From the NCBI GenBank assembly GCA_002238505.1, contig MPMM01000020.1, forward strand, positions 1 through 62,567: DNA of 62,567 nt, written 5' to 3'. Below the pieces are notes generated by a model. The model saw nothing but the letters and a program-made list of their open reading frames with translations, did no database searches and was not told the origin of the DNA. This stretch comes from SAR202 cluster bacterium bin22. GTDB lineage: Bacteria; Chloroflexota; Dehalococcoidia; Lucifugimonadales; UBA3495. Shown in pieces: positions 35,201 through 45,898 of the stretch. Every line of letters begins with the position of its first letter. Within the stretch, counting starts at the first letter, position 1. The position numbers and the translations under genes are program-made.

Positions 35201-38200
35201 TGCGGGGATGTCCCTGGAAAACCCAATGGCCGAAGTCCCGGACTATCGGTTGCCCCGTAGGTGCGGGGATGTCCCGGCGTCTCTACTGTCCGTTCCAGGG
35301 TAATAGCGGGTTGCCCCGTAGGTGCGGGGATGTCCCGGGTACTGGCCAAGCCTACGGCCAATGGGTGCGGGTTGCCCCGTAGGTGCGGGGATGTCCCCAG
35401 GCGATGAAGTCCGGCCGCTTGCACGGCACCGGTTGCCCCGTAGGTGCGGGGATGTCCCTCCGCCTTGACCAAAGGGCGGGCGCGGAAGCCGGGTTGCCCC
35501 GTAGGTGCGGGGATGTCCCCCCCCGAAGGTGTTGAGGAGGGCCATGCCGATGGGTTGCCCCGTAGGTGCGGGGATGTCCCGTCTCGTTTTGATGATGATT
35601 CAGTCTCTGAATCGGTTGCCCCGTAGGTGCGGGGATGTCCCTCAGGCGGCCGCCCCGGGCGCGGACCTCCACGTGGTTGCCCCGTAGGTGCGGGGATGTC
35701 CCCCCATTGCCTGTAGCTCTGGCCTAATTCGGTCGGGTTGCCCCGTAGGTGCGGGGATGTCCCCGGTGAGCGTCGCGCGGGTACTGGTGCGGGTGGGGTT
35801 GCCCCGTAGGTGCGGGGATGTCCCCCCCATGGGGTCGGTCGCCGTTAGCGTCAGGGTGGTTGCCCCGTAGGTGCGGGGATGTCCCTTCGTAGCTGGTAAC
35901 GAATACCAGGTTGGAAACGGTTGCCCCGTAGGTGCGGGGATGTCCCGTAGTCCGCCTCCAAAGGCAGGACGTAGGAGACGGTTGCCCCGTAGGTGCGGGG
36001 ATGTCCCGGCTTCCGGCGATTCATCGGCAGTTTCGCCTTCGGTTGCCCCGTAGGTGCGGGGATGTCCCCATGCCAAAGCCTACGACCCCGGCGCGGTCAC
36101 CGGTTGCCCCGTAGGTGCGGGGATGTCCCCTGGACTTGGTACGTTTTGGAACTCGACCCGGAGGTTGCCCCGTAGGTGCGGGGATGTCCCTTTCAGCCTC
36201 GGCCAGCTGCACCGCCTCCCACTGGTTGCCCCGTAGGTGCGGGGATGTCCCGAAGACCAGGGAAAGGACGGCAATCAAGGTCACGGTTGCCCCGTAGGTG
36301 CGGGGATGTCCCCGTAGTACTTAACCGTGCCCTTGATCGCAAAGAGGTTGCCCCGTAGGTGCGGGGATGTCCCCTGCCCCGGCATACCCCATATTTTCCA
36401 GGACCTGGTTGCCCCGTAGGTGCGGGGATGTCCCCCCGCAGGATACCGGGGAGTATGCGGAATTTGTGGTTGCCCCGTAGGTGCGGGGATGTCCCGTTTA
36501 CAGGCAAGGGTCAATGCCCTACAAGCGGGGTTGCCCCGTAGGTGCGGGGATGTCCCTATCGTGGGGGAGTTAACCAGAAAATCCCGTCAGGTTGCCCCGT
36601 AGGTGCGGGGATGTCCCCAGTTACCGAGGCTATCACCTATGAACGCAACCGGTTGCCCCGTAGGTGCGGGGATGTCCCGTCCTGGACCACGCCGCCGCCG
36701 GTGGCCTGGTCGGTTGCCCCGTAGGTGCGGGGATGTCCCGGCATGACCCTGGCGGAGCCGGAGCCGGTCAGCGGTTGCCCCGTAGGTGCGGGGATGTCCC
36801 CGGGATAAGCGCAAGGCCAGGGAGAGACGGTTTGGTTGCCCCGTAGGTGCGGGGATGTCCCCCATATAGCCCGGTTCGCCATAGGGCGGGCGATGGTTGC
36901 CCCGTAGGTGCGGGGATGTCCCCAGTTGGCTATTCCCCGCCCAAAGATCGCCGCCGGTTGCCCCGTAGGTGCGGGGATGTCCCCGCGGCGCATTTGTATG
37001 TATGCTGGCAAGGCGGGGTTGCCCCGTAGGTGCGGGGATGTCCCCCTTTACGGTTCCGGCGGGAGTTTGGGTTATCCGGTTGCCCCGTAGGTGCGGGGAT
37101 GTCCCTTGGTATATGATCCCCGGAAAAATGCCTACGTTGGTTGCCCCGTAGGTGCGGGGATGTCCCCGGGCGTGTAAGGTGGGAATCCAGGTTTTCAACG
37201 GTTGCCCCGTAGGTGCGGGGATGTCCCTTGACATGATAGGGCGGATTCGCCCTAACGCCCGGTTGCCCCGTAGGTGCGGGGATGTCCCGTCTTGGCTATC
37301 CAAGTCTTCTTTCCGATCTTCGGTTGCCCCGTAGGTGCGGGGATGTCCCCCGGATACCTTTGGCGGAGTATGAAGCCATTCGGGTTGCCCCGTAGGTGCG
37401 GGGATGTCCCGGGGTCATATACCAAATGCCGGGGTTGTTGGTCGGTTGCCCCGTAGGTGCGGGGATGTCCCTTTCCCAACCCTGTTTCCTTTTGGGAGTA
37501 AGATGGTTGCCCCGTAGGTGCGGGGATGTCCCCCGCTTTCGGGGTTATCGGGGTTACGCGAATTGGGTTGCCCCGTAGGTGCGGGGATGTCCCCAAAAAT
37601 AGTGAAGGGCGGCAACTTCTCCCGCCGGTTGCCCCGTAGGTGCGGGGATGTCCCGGGGTTCCGGTTATCTGACCGGGTTGGGCGGGAGGTTGCCCCGTAG
37701 GTGCGGGGATGTCCCTGAAAAGGAAACGGCGGGAGACGGTTGTTATTTGGTTGCCCCGTAGGTGCGGGGATGTCCCCTATGATTGGGAATGTTGGCTTTC
37801 CTTCTCCCCGGTTGCCCCGTAGGTGCGGGGATGTCCCCTACTAATGAATAGTTTATACGGGAAATTCGCGGGTTGCCCCGTAGGTGCGGGGATGTCCCGA
37901 GAGGCCCCGGCCCAATGCTCGCCAGCAAATCGGTTGCCCCGTAGGTGCGGGGATGTCCCCCAGGCATACCCGCAGACTACATAGTCCGCAACGGTTGCCC
38001 CGTAGGTGCGGGGATGTCCCGTCTTGCAAAGGGGTGGCGACCATGCCAATCGGGGTTGCCCCGTAGGTGCGGGGATGTCCCGACTCTCAAGGATTTGTAA
38101 CCGGAGAGACTGCCGGTTGCCCCGTAGGTGCGGGGATGTCCCCTGGCCCAGGGCTACCGGGTAGGGAAAGCCGTAGGTTGCCCCGTAGGTGCGGGGATGT

Positions 38201-39972
38201 CCCCAACGATCTTGCATTGGCGGAACGGTTTAGCGGGGTTGCCCCGTAGGTGCGGGGATGTCCCTTCGTGATATTCGTTGCCGCTAACCGGGTCAAGGGT
38301 TGCCCCGTAGGTGCGGGGATGTCCCTTCGTGATATTCGTTGCCGCTAACCGGGTCAAGGGTTGCCCCGTAGGTGCGGGGATGTCCCCTGGCCCAGGGCTA
38401 CCGGGTAGGGAAAGCCGTAGGTTGCCCCGTAGGTGCGGGGATGTCCCCAACGATCTTGCATTGGCGGAACGGTTTAGCGGGGTTGCCCCGTAGGTGCGGG
38501 GATGTCCCTTCGTGATATTCGTTGCCGCTAACCGGGTCAAGGGTTGCCCCGTAGGTGCGGGGATGTCCCCTGTTGCGCGGTTGTCATTCTCCCGTCTGAC
38601 AAGGTTGCCCCGTAGGTGCGGGGATGTCCCTTTCGTAACAGGTTGCACGAAGGTTTCCCCGGGGGTTGCCCCGTAGGTGCGGGGATGTCCCCTGGCAGGT
38701 TTCGTGAAGGGCTATCGCCTTGCGGGTTGCCCCGTAGGTGCGGGGATGTCCCTCGGAATTCTACTATGGCGATTCCTGGCATTGCGGTTGCCCCGTAGGT
38801 GCGGGGATGTCCCTGCGGCCAGGCGCCAGCTCCAAAACAGCGCGGCGGTTGCCCCGTAGGTGCGGGGATGTCCCTGACCCCGCCTACTTCCCGCGCACCG
38901 CTCCAGGGGTTGCCCCGTAGGTGCGGGGATGTCCCGCAAAGTTGCTCCGGGGAGAACTGGAGCAATGGGGTTGCCCCGTAGGTGCGGGGATGTCCCGACG
39001 ACTTTCCCATTCCCCCCGGGTGGACTGCCGGTTGCCCCGTAGGTGCGGGGATGTCCCGTTCTTGACGATCTGGTCGACCTTGGCCTGGTCGGTTGCCCCG
39101 TAGGTGCGGGGATGTCCCTCGTCGCTACCTTCCTTGATTTCCTTCATTTGGGGTTGCCCCGTAGGTGCGGGGATGTCCCGCTGCAACCAGGGATGACAAG
39201 CTGGTCATAATGGGTTGCCCCGTAGGTGCGGGGATGTCGACCCTGGGCTCTCGCTGTCTGAGTCCCTGCCCTGGGTTGCCCCGTAGGTGCGGGGATGTCC
39301 CCTTGTGGTACTTGACCTCGACCTTGCTGAAATCGGTTGCCCCGTAGGTGCGGGGATGTCCCTCACCGGAATCGCAGGAATACTCCCCGCCTTGCGGTTG
39401 CCCCGTAGGTGCGGGGATGTCCCCGCAGTAGGTGGAAATAAACGCCGCCTTGTACTGGTTGCCCCGTAGGTGCGGGGATGTCCCGCGCCGGATGGCGCTT
39501 TTCGTCTTTATGGCCGCGGTTGCCCCGTAGGTGCGGGGATGTCCCCTAACACTGGATCAATCTATGGTCTCCTCTCCCGGTTGCCCCGTAGGTGCGGGGA
39601 TGTCCCTGTCTTGTCAAGCCAAAGTTACCGGGCCACCGAGGTTGCCCCGTAGGTGCGGGGATGTCCCCTGAGCGTAATCACCGGCAGATGCAGAAGTTAT
39701 GGTTGCCCCGTAGGTGCGGGGATGTCCCCGGCTATGGCCTGGTCAATGTCCAGGTGCTCACGGTTGCCCCGTAGGTGCGGGGATGTCCCCTCTACACCAC
39801 CCTGGAGCACCTTACCGAGTCGGGTTGCCCCGTAGGTGCGGGGATGTCCCCTGGAGCGCCGGCGACACCGTCATTGCGGAACCGGTTGCCCCGTAGGTGC
39901 GGGGATGTCCCCTTGCCGTCAGGACCGCGCCGGACATTGCGGACGGTTGCCCCGTAGCTGCGGGGATGTCCC
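32250..39972 (+). CRISPR. Type I-E CRISPR array, about 127 repeats
   Basis: 28-bp repeat beginning GGTTGCCCCG and ending CGGGGATGTCCC, with a CCCCG/CGGGG stem. Spacers are 33 bases (61-bp period) with one exception of 42 bases (32949-32990). Start-to-start arithmetic (7695 = 126 x 61 + 9) gives 127 repeats and 126 spacers. The last repeat (39945-39972) has GCT for GGT in the loop. The repeat at 39213-39240 ends GTCGA instead of GTCCC. The base after each repeat varies, so either the 29th base is PAM-derived and unfixed or spacers are 33 long. Three spacers recur as a duplicated block at 38143-38541. All repeats are otherwise near-identical, so the array looks active. Confidence 0.98.
38143..38541 (+). 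repeat. Duplicated spacer block (A-B-C-C-A-B-C)
   Basis: Spacer A (starts CTGGCCCAGGGC) at 38143 and 38387; B (starts CAACGATCTTGC) at 38204 and 38448; C (starts TTCGTGATATTC) at 38265, 38326 and 38509. Copies are identical, so a recent internal duplication through the repeats is likely. Confidence 0.92.
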
Positions 39973-40008
39973 TTCGTCTGTCATTTACGGGTTTAAACTG
40001 AGCCAAAA

Positions 40009-40167
40009 TCATGTCGATGTCCAGCGAAAATGTCCGGTTAAGTGCTCAGGGAAAATGACAATGCAGTCAATATCGTCAGGATCCGTGGTGTAAGAGTCGC
40101 CGGCCAGCTCGCCCAAGTAAGGGCCGCAGACTACGGTCTCATCGTTAACAGTCAGGTGCCTGGGCAT
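40009..40167 (-). CDS. Small hypothetical protein beside the array
   Basis: 52 residues (MPRHLTVNDETVVCGPY, then GDSYTTDPDDIDCIVIFPE). A good ribosome site, AAAGGGAG, lies seven bases before the ATG at 40167. Acidic and soluble; no family recognised. It runs towards the distal end of the array and stops 36 bases from the last repeat. Confidence 0.5.
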   Translation of the reverse strand: MPRHLTVNDETVVCGPYLGELAGDSYTTDPDDIDCIVIFPEHLTGHFRWTST

Positions 40168-40289
40168 GGTTAAACTCCCTTTTCTGCACACGGTCGGACA
40201 CGCCAACCCGCCAGAAAGGAAAACTTTCCAGTTATTACGTCCAGATATTACCAGCCGTCAAGAAAAGAGAAGAGGAGTTTCTGCACAAC

Positions 40290-40742
40290 ATGACAACCGT
40301 TGAAACCGAAAACGGGAGCCTCGACTACCATGAGATGGCCAACGGCCTGAACATCGTCATCAAACGCTACGGCTTGGTCTACGCCGGCGCCGTCTTCGCC
40401 GCCCACGGCCAGCGGCCCCACAAGTGGATACGCAGCCGCAGCATGTTCTCCCTCCGGAACGAGCTCCGCGAGATCGCCGCCAGGACGGCGCTCGACACCC
40501 TGCTCGTCAAGAAGGACCTGGCCACCTGCAGCTGGCTCAACCCGCACGTCAAGTTCGGCATGCACCCGGCCAACGCCCTCCGGCCGCTGGACCGGTACAT
40601 CGTCCTGGAAAACAGTCCCGAAAACGGACGCTGGCATATAGAAATGGAAGACCACCGACCTGGAGGGCGCCCTCATCCAGCTCAAGCGCATCTCCATAGA
40701 GAACGCCACGCTGCGGAGAAAGAGGCGCGCGTAAAAAGATGA
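40290..40742 (+). pseudogene. Hypothetical gene with a late frameshift
   Basis: Starts at ATG 40290 behind GAAGAGGAG. About 120 residues (YHEMANGLNIVIKRYGLVYA; FGMHPANALRPLDRYIVLE; GRWHIEME) read well, then the frame turns into His/Arg/Pro-rich noise. In the next frame, from about 40650, the sequence continues naturally as TTDLEGALIQLKRISIENAT and stops at 40732-40734. One extra base near 40648 explains both. It is a recently frameshifted gene or a sequencing error. No family recognised. Confidence 0.5.
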
Positions 40743-40865
40743 TGTCGCCCAGGGTGACCCCACTCCAAGCAACATCATTTTTATACGGATCCGACTCTAT
40801 AAAACAATCGTTCCCGAGTCAACCCTGACAGGAGGTTTCCATCGACCACGACGCCCGCAGCCCTC

Positions 40866-41314
40866 ATGCCGGCGCCAGGGCCGAAGTACGATTCCATGGT
40901 CATGCGCCATGCCATGGAAACCACCGGCCTGCCGCCGGAAACCGGCCATATCTACGCGCACATCGCCAGCAATTTCTCCTGCGACGGTGAATGGAGCCAC
41001 ATCAACCAGCGCCAGATAGCTGGCGACACCGGCGGCACATCAAGGAGATAAACGAGGCCGTTCGGCACCTCTGCCTCTTGAACATCATCGAGTCCAGGCG
41101 GACAACCAACCCGCAGCGGAGCAAAAGCAACGAGTACCGCCTCACCGCGGGGTTTGACGCCGGCTGGGAACCACTAGCCCTGCGGGAGGTGGCCAGCCTG
41201 CAGGTCCTGCTACAAAGGCAAAATTTCCAACCAGCGATGGAACTACTCAGAAATCTCAAAGCGGCCGTCCGAAAGGTGGATCCGACCAATCTACTCCTCC
41301 AGGAACCACTTTGA
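40866..41314 (+). pseudogene. Winged-helix/HTH protein, frameshifted
   Basis: First part in one frame (YDSMVMRHAMETTGLPPETG, HIYAHIASNFSC, WSHINQRQIAGDTGG), second in another (HIKEINEAVRHLCLLNIIES, RRTTNPQRSKSNEYRLT). Joined near 41036 they form a clear HTH: a Q-R-Q-I-A-x-D-T-G recognition helix followed by a wing. A strong AGGAGG at 40830-40836 has no ATG, GTG or TTG at the right distance, so the original start may also be lost. It resembles replication-initiation or plasmid-type HTH proteins. Confidence 0.5.
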
Positions 41315-41537
41315 CTTAGTAGTAGGTATCTCGTCGATTTACACTTGGCCCACTACCATCGGCGCCACATGGACCTGGATTACGGCCGATCCGGGTGGCG
41401 TATTCCAAGAAGGAAACGCGGGTAGTAGAAAGGGCCACTGTGGTAACATACTGGCTATCGTGCTGATTCCCGTCCAACCAGCAATGGTCCTCGTTGCAGC
41501 GACGGTAGTAACACCAACCCCTCAACAGCAAAGGCAC

Positions 41538-42200
41538 ATGGGAAGGCCCGAACAGCTAAACCTCTTCCTGGGATTCGACCCAGGTGGCCGACATAGATTC
41601 GGGTGGAGCATTTGCATGGAGGCGGGTGGCCTCCTGCAGCCGTGCCCCATAACCGGATTAGCGGATGACGCCTGGGACGCAATAAGCCAGGTTAGAGACG
41701 CAGTCGAGACCTTTTATCCACATGCAAATTCATGCGTCCGAGCCGCAGGCATTGATTCCCCATTGTTGTGGAACAAGAGAGGAAACAATGCCGGATTCAG
41801 ACGCGTCGACTGTTTACTCAAAGAGGCACTGGAAGCCCGTGGCCTGCCGGTCACTTGCGTCGTGTCCACCAATAGTTTAGTTGGAGCGGTCATAGTACAA
41901 GGGGCCCTGTTGGTCAAACATCTCTGTGAGACCTGGGACCTGGCGATCTCTGAGTCCCACCCCAGTGCATTGAACCATCTTGTAAACAGAATAGGACCGG
42001 ATCAAACGGTTCGAATGGTCCAAAACCTGACGTGGGGCCTCGTCGCAGATGAACGGGACGCCACGCTATCCGCAATTTCGGCATGGGCGTCTATTCAGAA
42101 ACCGCCCCAGTGGCAAAACCTCTATGACCATGACCTCGGTTTATTCAACCCATCCCAAATGCCGGCCGGCTACTGGATGCCTATCCCCTATGAGCTTTAA
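41538..42200 (+). CDS. DUF429-type predicted nuclease
   Basis: 220 residues. LFLGFDPGGRHRFGWSIC opens an RNase H-like fold with the first acidic residue; AAGIDSPLLWN gives the second motif and VADERDATLSAISAWA the third, the usual DUF429 layout. DUF429 proteins are predicted metal-dependent nucleases of unknown target and are frequent in defence islands. ATG at 41538 is chosen as the first Met next to the conserved fold; the frame runs back to 41460. It precedes McrBC by 400 bases on the same strand. Confidence 0.65.
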   Translation: MGRPEQLNLFLGFDPGGRHRFGWSICMEAGGLLQPCPITGLADDAWDAISQVRDAVETFYPHANSCVRAAGIDSPLLWNKRGNNAGFRRVDCLLKEALEARGLPVTCVVSTNSLVGAVIVQGALLVKHLCETWDLAISESHPSALNHLVNRIGPDQTVRMVQNLTWGLVADERDATLSAISAWASIQKPPQWQNLYDHDLGLFNPSQMPAGYWMPIPYEL

Positions 42201-42599
42201 GACGGCAGATCCATTGCGGTCTCTTTGGACTGGACCAGTAAGCTGGTTCACGCAACGCCGGCGGAGCACAACGACTGGCAGCAGATTGGCGTTGACCAGG
42301 GGATTCACTGACCGGCCTCGACGAATATCCCACCGTGGAAGGTTTGCTGGCTGGCCCTCCGGCGGGAGGCTGTTGTCTTTTGAACGCTCCCTGGAGACGA
42401 AGGAAGCAAGCACGGCTTGAGCTTGCCGTGTGCTGTCAAGGGTTAGGGAGGCGGTTTGACGTGGGGAGGTCGACCGTTGACAGGTAGTGTGGGTGTGAGG
42501 GAGCCAATTACAATGTTCTTGTCTAGCCAATGGGACTATGCCGGACTATCAGACGCTTCCAATAAGTTTTGGAAGCCATCTCCATGCCGAGGGAAACTA
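42201..42599. other. Intergenic DNA without a gene
   Basis: No supported gene. A partial inverted repeat (GCACGGC, then GCCGTGT near 42410-42440) may terminate the upstream gene. The McrB frame is open from 42456, but the ribosome site GAGGGA lies before 42600. Confidence 0.3.
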
Positions 42600-44759
42600 A
42601 TGACAGTTTGGGTGGTACGTGGCGCCGGAATCAGTGAAGAGGCAGCCCTAGCAACAGGCATACTGTCCATTCATTTCAGCGAAGCCAGAGATCTGGCCAA
42701 TGTGCAAACTCTTGAAGATATGCGGGAAATGCGTGTCGAGTCGCATCCCGAAGAGACAACTGCAAAGGTCAATAACGCAGCTGGACAGTTGTGGTCCTTT
42801 AAAGGGCTCATTAGCGTCGGTGACCTGATTGTCATGCCCTGCAAGAAGCAGCCAACTGTTGCCATTGGGCGAATGGCGGGGGACTATAAGTATCGTGCCG
42901 AAGCACCTGAAGGCTGGGTACACAGCAGAGAGGTCACATGGATAAATACGGCAGTCCTGAGGGCTTCTTTGGACCCTGACTTGCAGAAAGAAATGACATA
43001 TCGACCGACCATATACCGTCTCAAGAGCCAAGATGCAGAAAAACGACTGCTCGCCTTTGCTGGCACAGGCCGAAACAAGGGTCCAGGTTTCGGGGACGCC
43101 AGCGACTATCTGTGGGATGCCTTCATAGGTTGGGCCAAGAGATTTTATGAATGGGACCAGTTTAACGAGAGGGAGCGGGACTATAAACTAACAGCCGGCG
43201 CGAAGCTTGCGGGCGTCAAGCAAGCTCTCTGGGATGACAGTCCAGATTGGGAAAACCTGCTGGGAACCACCTTGCGTAATCCCGACTGCTTCGGGAGGGA
43301 CTGGCGCACCTGGGAACCGTTCCTGAAACTGGACCATTCCCTTATTGAGGCGGCATTGCGCCTTATATGGGCCATTGGAAGCGCCGACACGCTGGAGGAA
43401 AGAGTGCGCCGTTTCCAGGAATTGGGTGCTTTTGGTACACCTGGGCTTTTGGTCTCGATCATCCTTGTGGGTCATGACCCGACGCAGTACCCAATGTACA
43501 GGTATGCATCGCTAAAGCAGGCGTATCGATTGACTGGGTTTCCGTCAGCTCAGAATGATTCCCCTGATGCCTGGATTCGCTATGAGCACTCACTTAAATT
43601 CTATGATGAGTTCATCACACAGGCGTCCTGCCGGGGCCTACAAATACGTGACGCGCTCGATGCCCAATCGCTGGTATGGTGCGTGACCCAATACGGCCCA
43701 GACAATATGCCAGAGGATTGGTCAAAGGATGTAAAAGGCAGGCTCATTGCGTACAGGGCAGGAAATGACATGGAGGGTCCCTCTTCAAACCAATCAACGG
43801 ATAATGAGGGCAATCAGGCGGACACCGATGGAAATAGTTGGGGCAGTCCCACCGTTGAGCCGGTTTCGCCATATTCGCTTGAGGATATAGTCAAGGATGG
43901 CTGCTTCCTGGAAAGAGAGCAATTGGTTACTATTCTGGGGCGATTGCAGAGCAAGAAGAACCTCATTCTGCAGGGACCTCCTGGCACTGGCAAAACCTGG
44001 TTGGCAAAGAGGCTGGCATTCGCCCTTATTGGTGGGAAATCAGAAAGGCAGGTGCGTCCCTTTCAATTCCACCCGAACCTGTCATATGAGGATTTCGTGC
44101 GCGGCTGGCGACCCGCGGGAGACGGTAAGTTGGATCTGGTCGATGGCCCTTTCCTGAATATGATAGGTGACGCATCAGCTGATCAGTCCAGCGACTACGT
44201 GGTCGTTATCGAAGAGATTAATCGGGGCAATCCCGCCCAGATTTTCGGTGAGATGCTGACATTGCTGGAAACCGATAAGAGAACCCCGGCAGACGCGCTG
44301 GCGCTCAGCTATCCCAGGATTCCGCAGGAACGGGTATACATTCCACCCAACCTTTACGTGATCGGTACGATGAACGTAGCCGATCGCTCCCTCGCCCTGG
44401 TTGACCTGGCACTGCGTCGCCGTTTCGCCTTCATTGACCTTGAACCCACCTTCGGTGACCGGTGGCGCGAATGGGTCCGCGAGAACCACAGCATCGACGT
44501 TGCCTTTCTTTCTGAAATTGAGGGACGGCTGACGTTGCTGAACCAAAAGATAGCCGGAGACGCCTCCCTGGGTCCCCAGTTCCGGATAGGCCATAGCGTG
44601 GTTACTCCAGTTCCTTCGAGTCAGATCAACAATCAGCGGAAATGGTTCAGGGACCTGGTGCAATCCGAAATCGGACCTCTCTTAGACGAATACTGGTTCG
44701 ACAATCTCGATACGTCCCGTATCGAAAAAGAGAAACTGCTCAATGGCATCGAGCCATGA
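42600..44759 (+). CDS. mcrB: McrB-like AAA+ GTPase of a McrBC system
   Basis: 719 residues. N-terminal 430 residues: a VWVVRGAG...GQLWSFKGLISVGDLIVMP block like the EVE/restriction-sensor domains fused to McrB proteins, probably reading modified DNA. The C-terminal McrB motor has Walker A GPPGTGKT (about 458), FHPNLSYEDFVRGWRP, Walker B VVVIEEINRGNP (about 535), the GTP-specific MNVADRSLALVD (canonical MNTADRS) and LRRRF. Powers translocation on modified invader DNA. GAGGGA precedes the ATG at 42600. Overlaps mcrC by four bases. Confidence 0.9.
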   Translation: MTVWVVRGAGISEEAALATGILSIHFSEARDLANVQTLEDMREMRVESHPEETTAKVNNAAGQLWSFKGLISVGDLIVMPCKKQPTVAIGRMAGDYKYRAEAPEGWVHSREVTWINTAVLRASLDPDLQKEMTYRPTIYRLKSQDAEKRLLAFAGTGRNKGPGFGDASDYLWDAFIGWAKRFYEWDQFNERERDYKLTAGAKLAGVKQALWDDSPDWENLLGTTLRNPDCFGRDWRTWEPFLKLDHSLIEAALRLIWAIGSADTLEERVRRFQELGAFGTPGLLVSIILVGHDPTQYPMYRYASLKQAYRLTGFPSAQNDSPDAWIRYEHSLKFYDEFITQASCRGLQIRDALDAQSLVWCVTQYGPDNMPEDWSKDVKGRLIAYRAGNDMEGPSSNQSTDNEGNQADTDGNSWGSPTVEPVSPYSLEDIVKDGCFLEREQLVTILGRLQSKKNLILQGPPGTGKTWLAKRLAFALIGGKSERQVRPFQFHPNLSYEDFVRGWRPAGDGKLDLVDGPFLNMIGDASADQSSDYVVVIEEINRGNPAQIFGEMLTLLETDKRTPADALALSYPRIPQERVYIPPNLYVIGTMNVADRSLALVDLALRRRFAFIDLEPTFGDRWREWVRENHSIDVAFLSEIEGRLTLLNQKIAGDASLGPQFRIGHSVVTPVPSSQINNQRKWFRDLVQSEIGPLLDEYWFDNLDTSRIEKEKLLNGIEP

Positions 44760-45898
44760 CCTGGAGGCCTGCTTCCGCCGGATTAATTGGGAGAATTCCA
44801 GTCCGGAATATCTGGCTCCTGATGCTCTACGCATCGCGCCTGTACCGAGAGATCCCCACCAACCGAAGAGTCGCTGTTGAAGATAATCCGGACGAGATAC
44901 CGAATCTCGTTGCCGAGATTCTGGCGCTGGCCGTGGAACGCCGCTTGCGACGCAACCTCAGCGCTGATTTCCACCGAAGGCAGGCAGACTTGAACCGAGT
45001 GCGGGGACGGATAAACCTCTTGCGGACCGAACGCCGCCATCTGTTGGAAAAGGGCAAAATTGCCTGTTCCTTCGAAGAACTGACGACCAACACGCAACTC
45101 AACCAGTTCGTCAAAGCGGCTCTGCAAGAACTGCCCAAGACCCTTAAAGACAGAGACTTGGCAAGGCGATGCCGCATCGCTGCTACAGCCATGGAAAGAG
45201 CTGGTGTCAGTAACGGACTGGCCTCAATACGATGGTTAGGCAGTGCTCTTGAGCGGTCAGCAGCTGGAAGAACCAGTTCGGAAGACCTCCGTATGCTGGC
45301 TGCGGCTCGGCTGGCCTTCAGTCTGGATCTGCCGACGGAAGACCCAGGATCCTCTCGTCTTCCAACACCGGACAGGGACAATTTGTGGGCGAGAAGGCTG
45401 TTCGAGGCCGCCATAGGAGGCTTCTACGACACCTTGCTTTCACCTCTGGGCTGGTTAGTCAAGACGGGTAGCTGGATCGACTGGCAGACTGAAGATACAA
45501 CCCCGGGCATGGCTGCCATCCTGCCCTCCATGCAAACCGATATCGTCCTCGAACGGCCCGCAGACTGTGGCCAAGGCAGCAGGACCCGCACTGTCATCGA
45601 CACCAAATTCAACCACATTCTGGGCGAAGGGCAGTACGGAAATCACAGGATACGGAGCGGCTACCTCTACCAGATATATGCCTACCTGAGGTCGCAGGAA
45701 ACAGACAGCGATCCCCTGTCTCTGAACGCCTCAGGCTTACTACTCCACCCATCAGTAGACGGGGAAATCGATGAAACAGCGACAATACAGGGACATCTAA
45801 TCCGGTTCGCCACGGTGGACCTCACTGCTGGAAGCCAAGTTATCAGGAGCAGATTACTAACCTTGGCCCAAACCGGCCAAGCGGCCGTCAAACTGTGA
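44756..45898 (+). CDS. mcrC: McrC nuclease subunit
   Basis: 380 residues. N-terminal McrC block (IPVRNIWLLMLYASRLYREI, LVAEILALAVERRLRR), then a PD-(D/E)XK core: Asp in MQTDIVLE (about 261) and D-T-K in TVIDTKFNHI (about 280-285), which cleaves DNA when activated by McrB. Start ATG overlaps the mcrB TGA. The pair is complete and looks functional. Confidence 0.9.
   Translation: MTWRPASAGLIGRIPVRNIWLLMLYASRLYREIPTNRRVAVEDNPDEIPNLVAEILALAVERRLRRNLSADFHRRQADLNRVRGRINLLRTERRHLLEKGKIACSFEELTTNTQLNQFVKAALQELPKTLKDRDLARRCRIAATAMERAGVSNGLASIRWLGSALERSAAGRTSSEDLRMLAAARLAFSLDLPTEDPGSSRLPTPDRDNLWARRLFEAAIGGFYDTLLSPLGWLVKTGSWIDWQTEDTTPGMAAILPSMQTDIVLERPADCGQGSRTRTVIDTKFNHILGEGQYGNHRIRSGYLYQIYAYLRSQETDSDPLSLNASGLLLHPSVDGEIDETATIQGHLIRFATVDLTAGSQVIRSRLLTLAQTGQAAVKL

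Noticed and set aside
32240-40000. Dozens of 60-170 residue ORFs on both strands (RGCP...CPVGAGMS and GTSPHLRGN/DIPAPTGQP repeats)
   Set aside because: They are translations of the CRISPR repeat, kept open because the repeat has no stop in those frames; no ribosome sites or spacers under coding selection.
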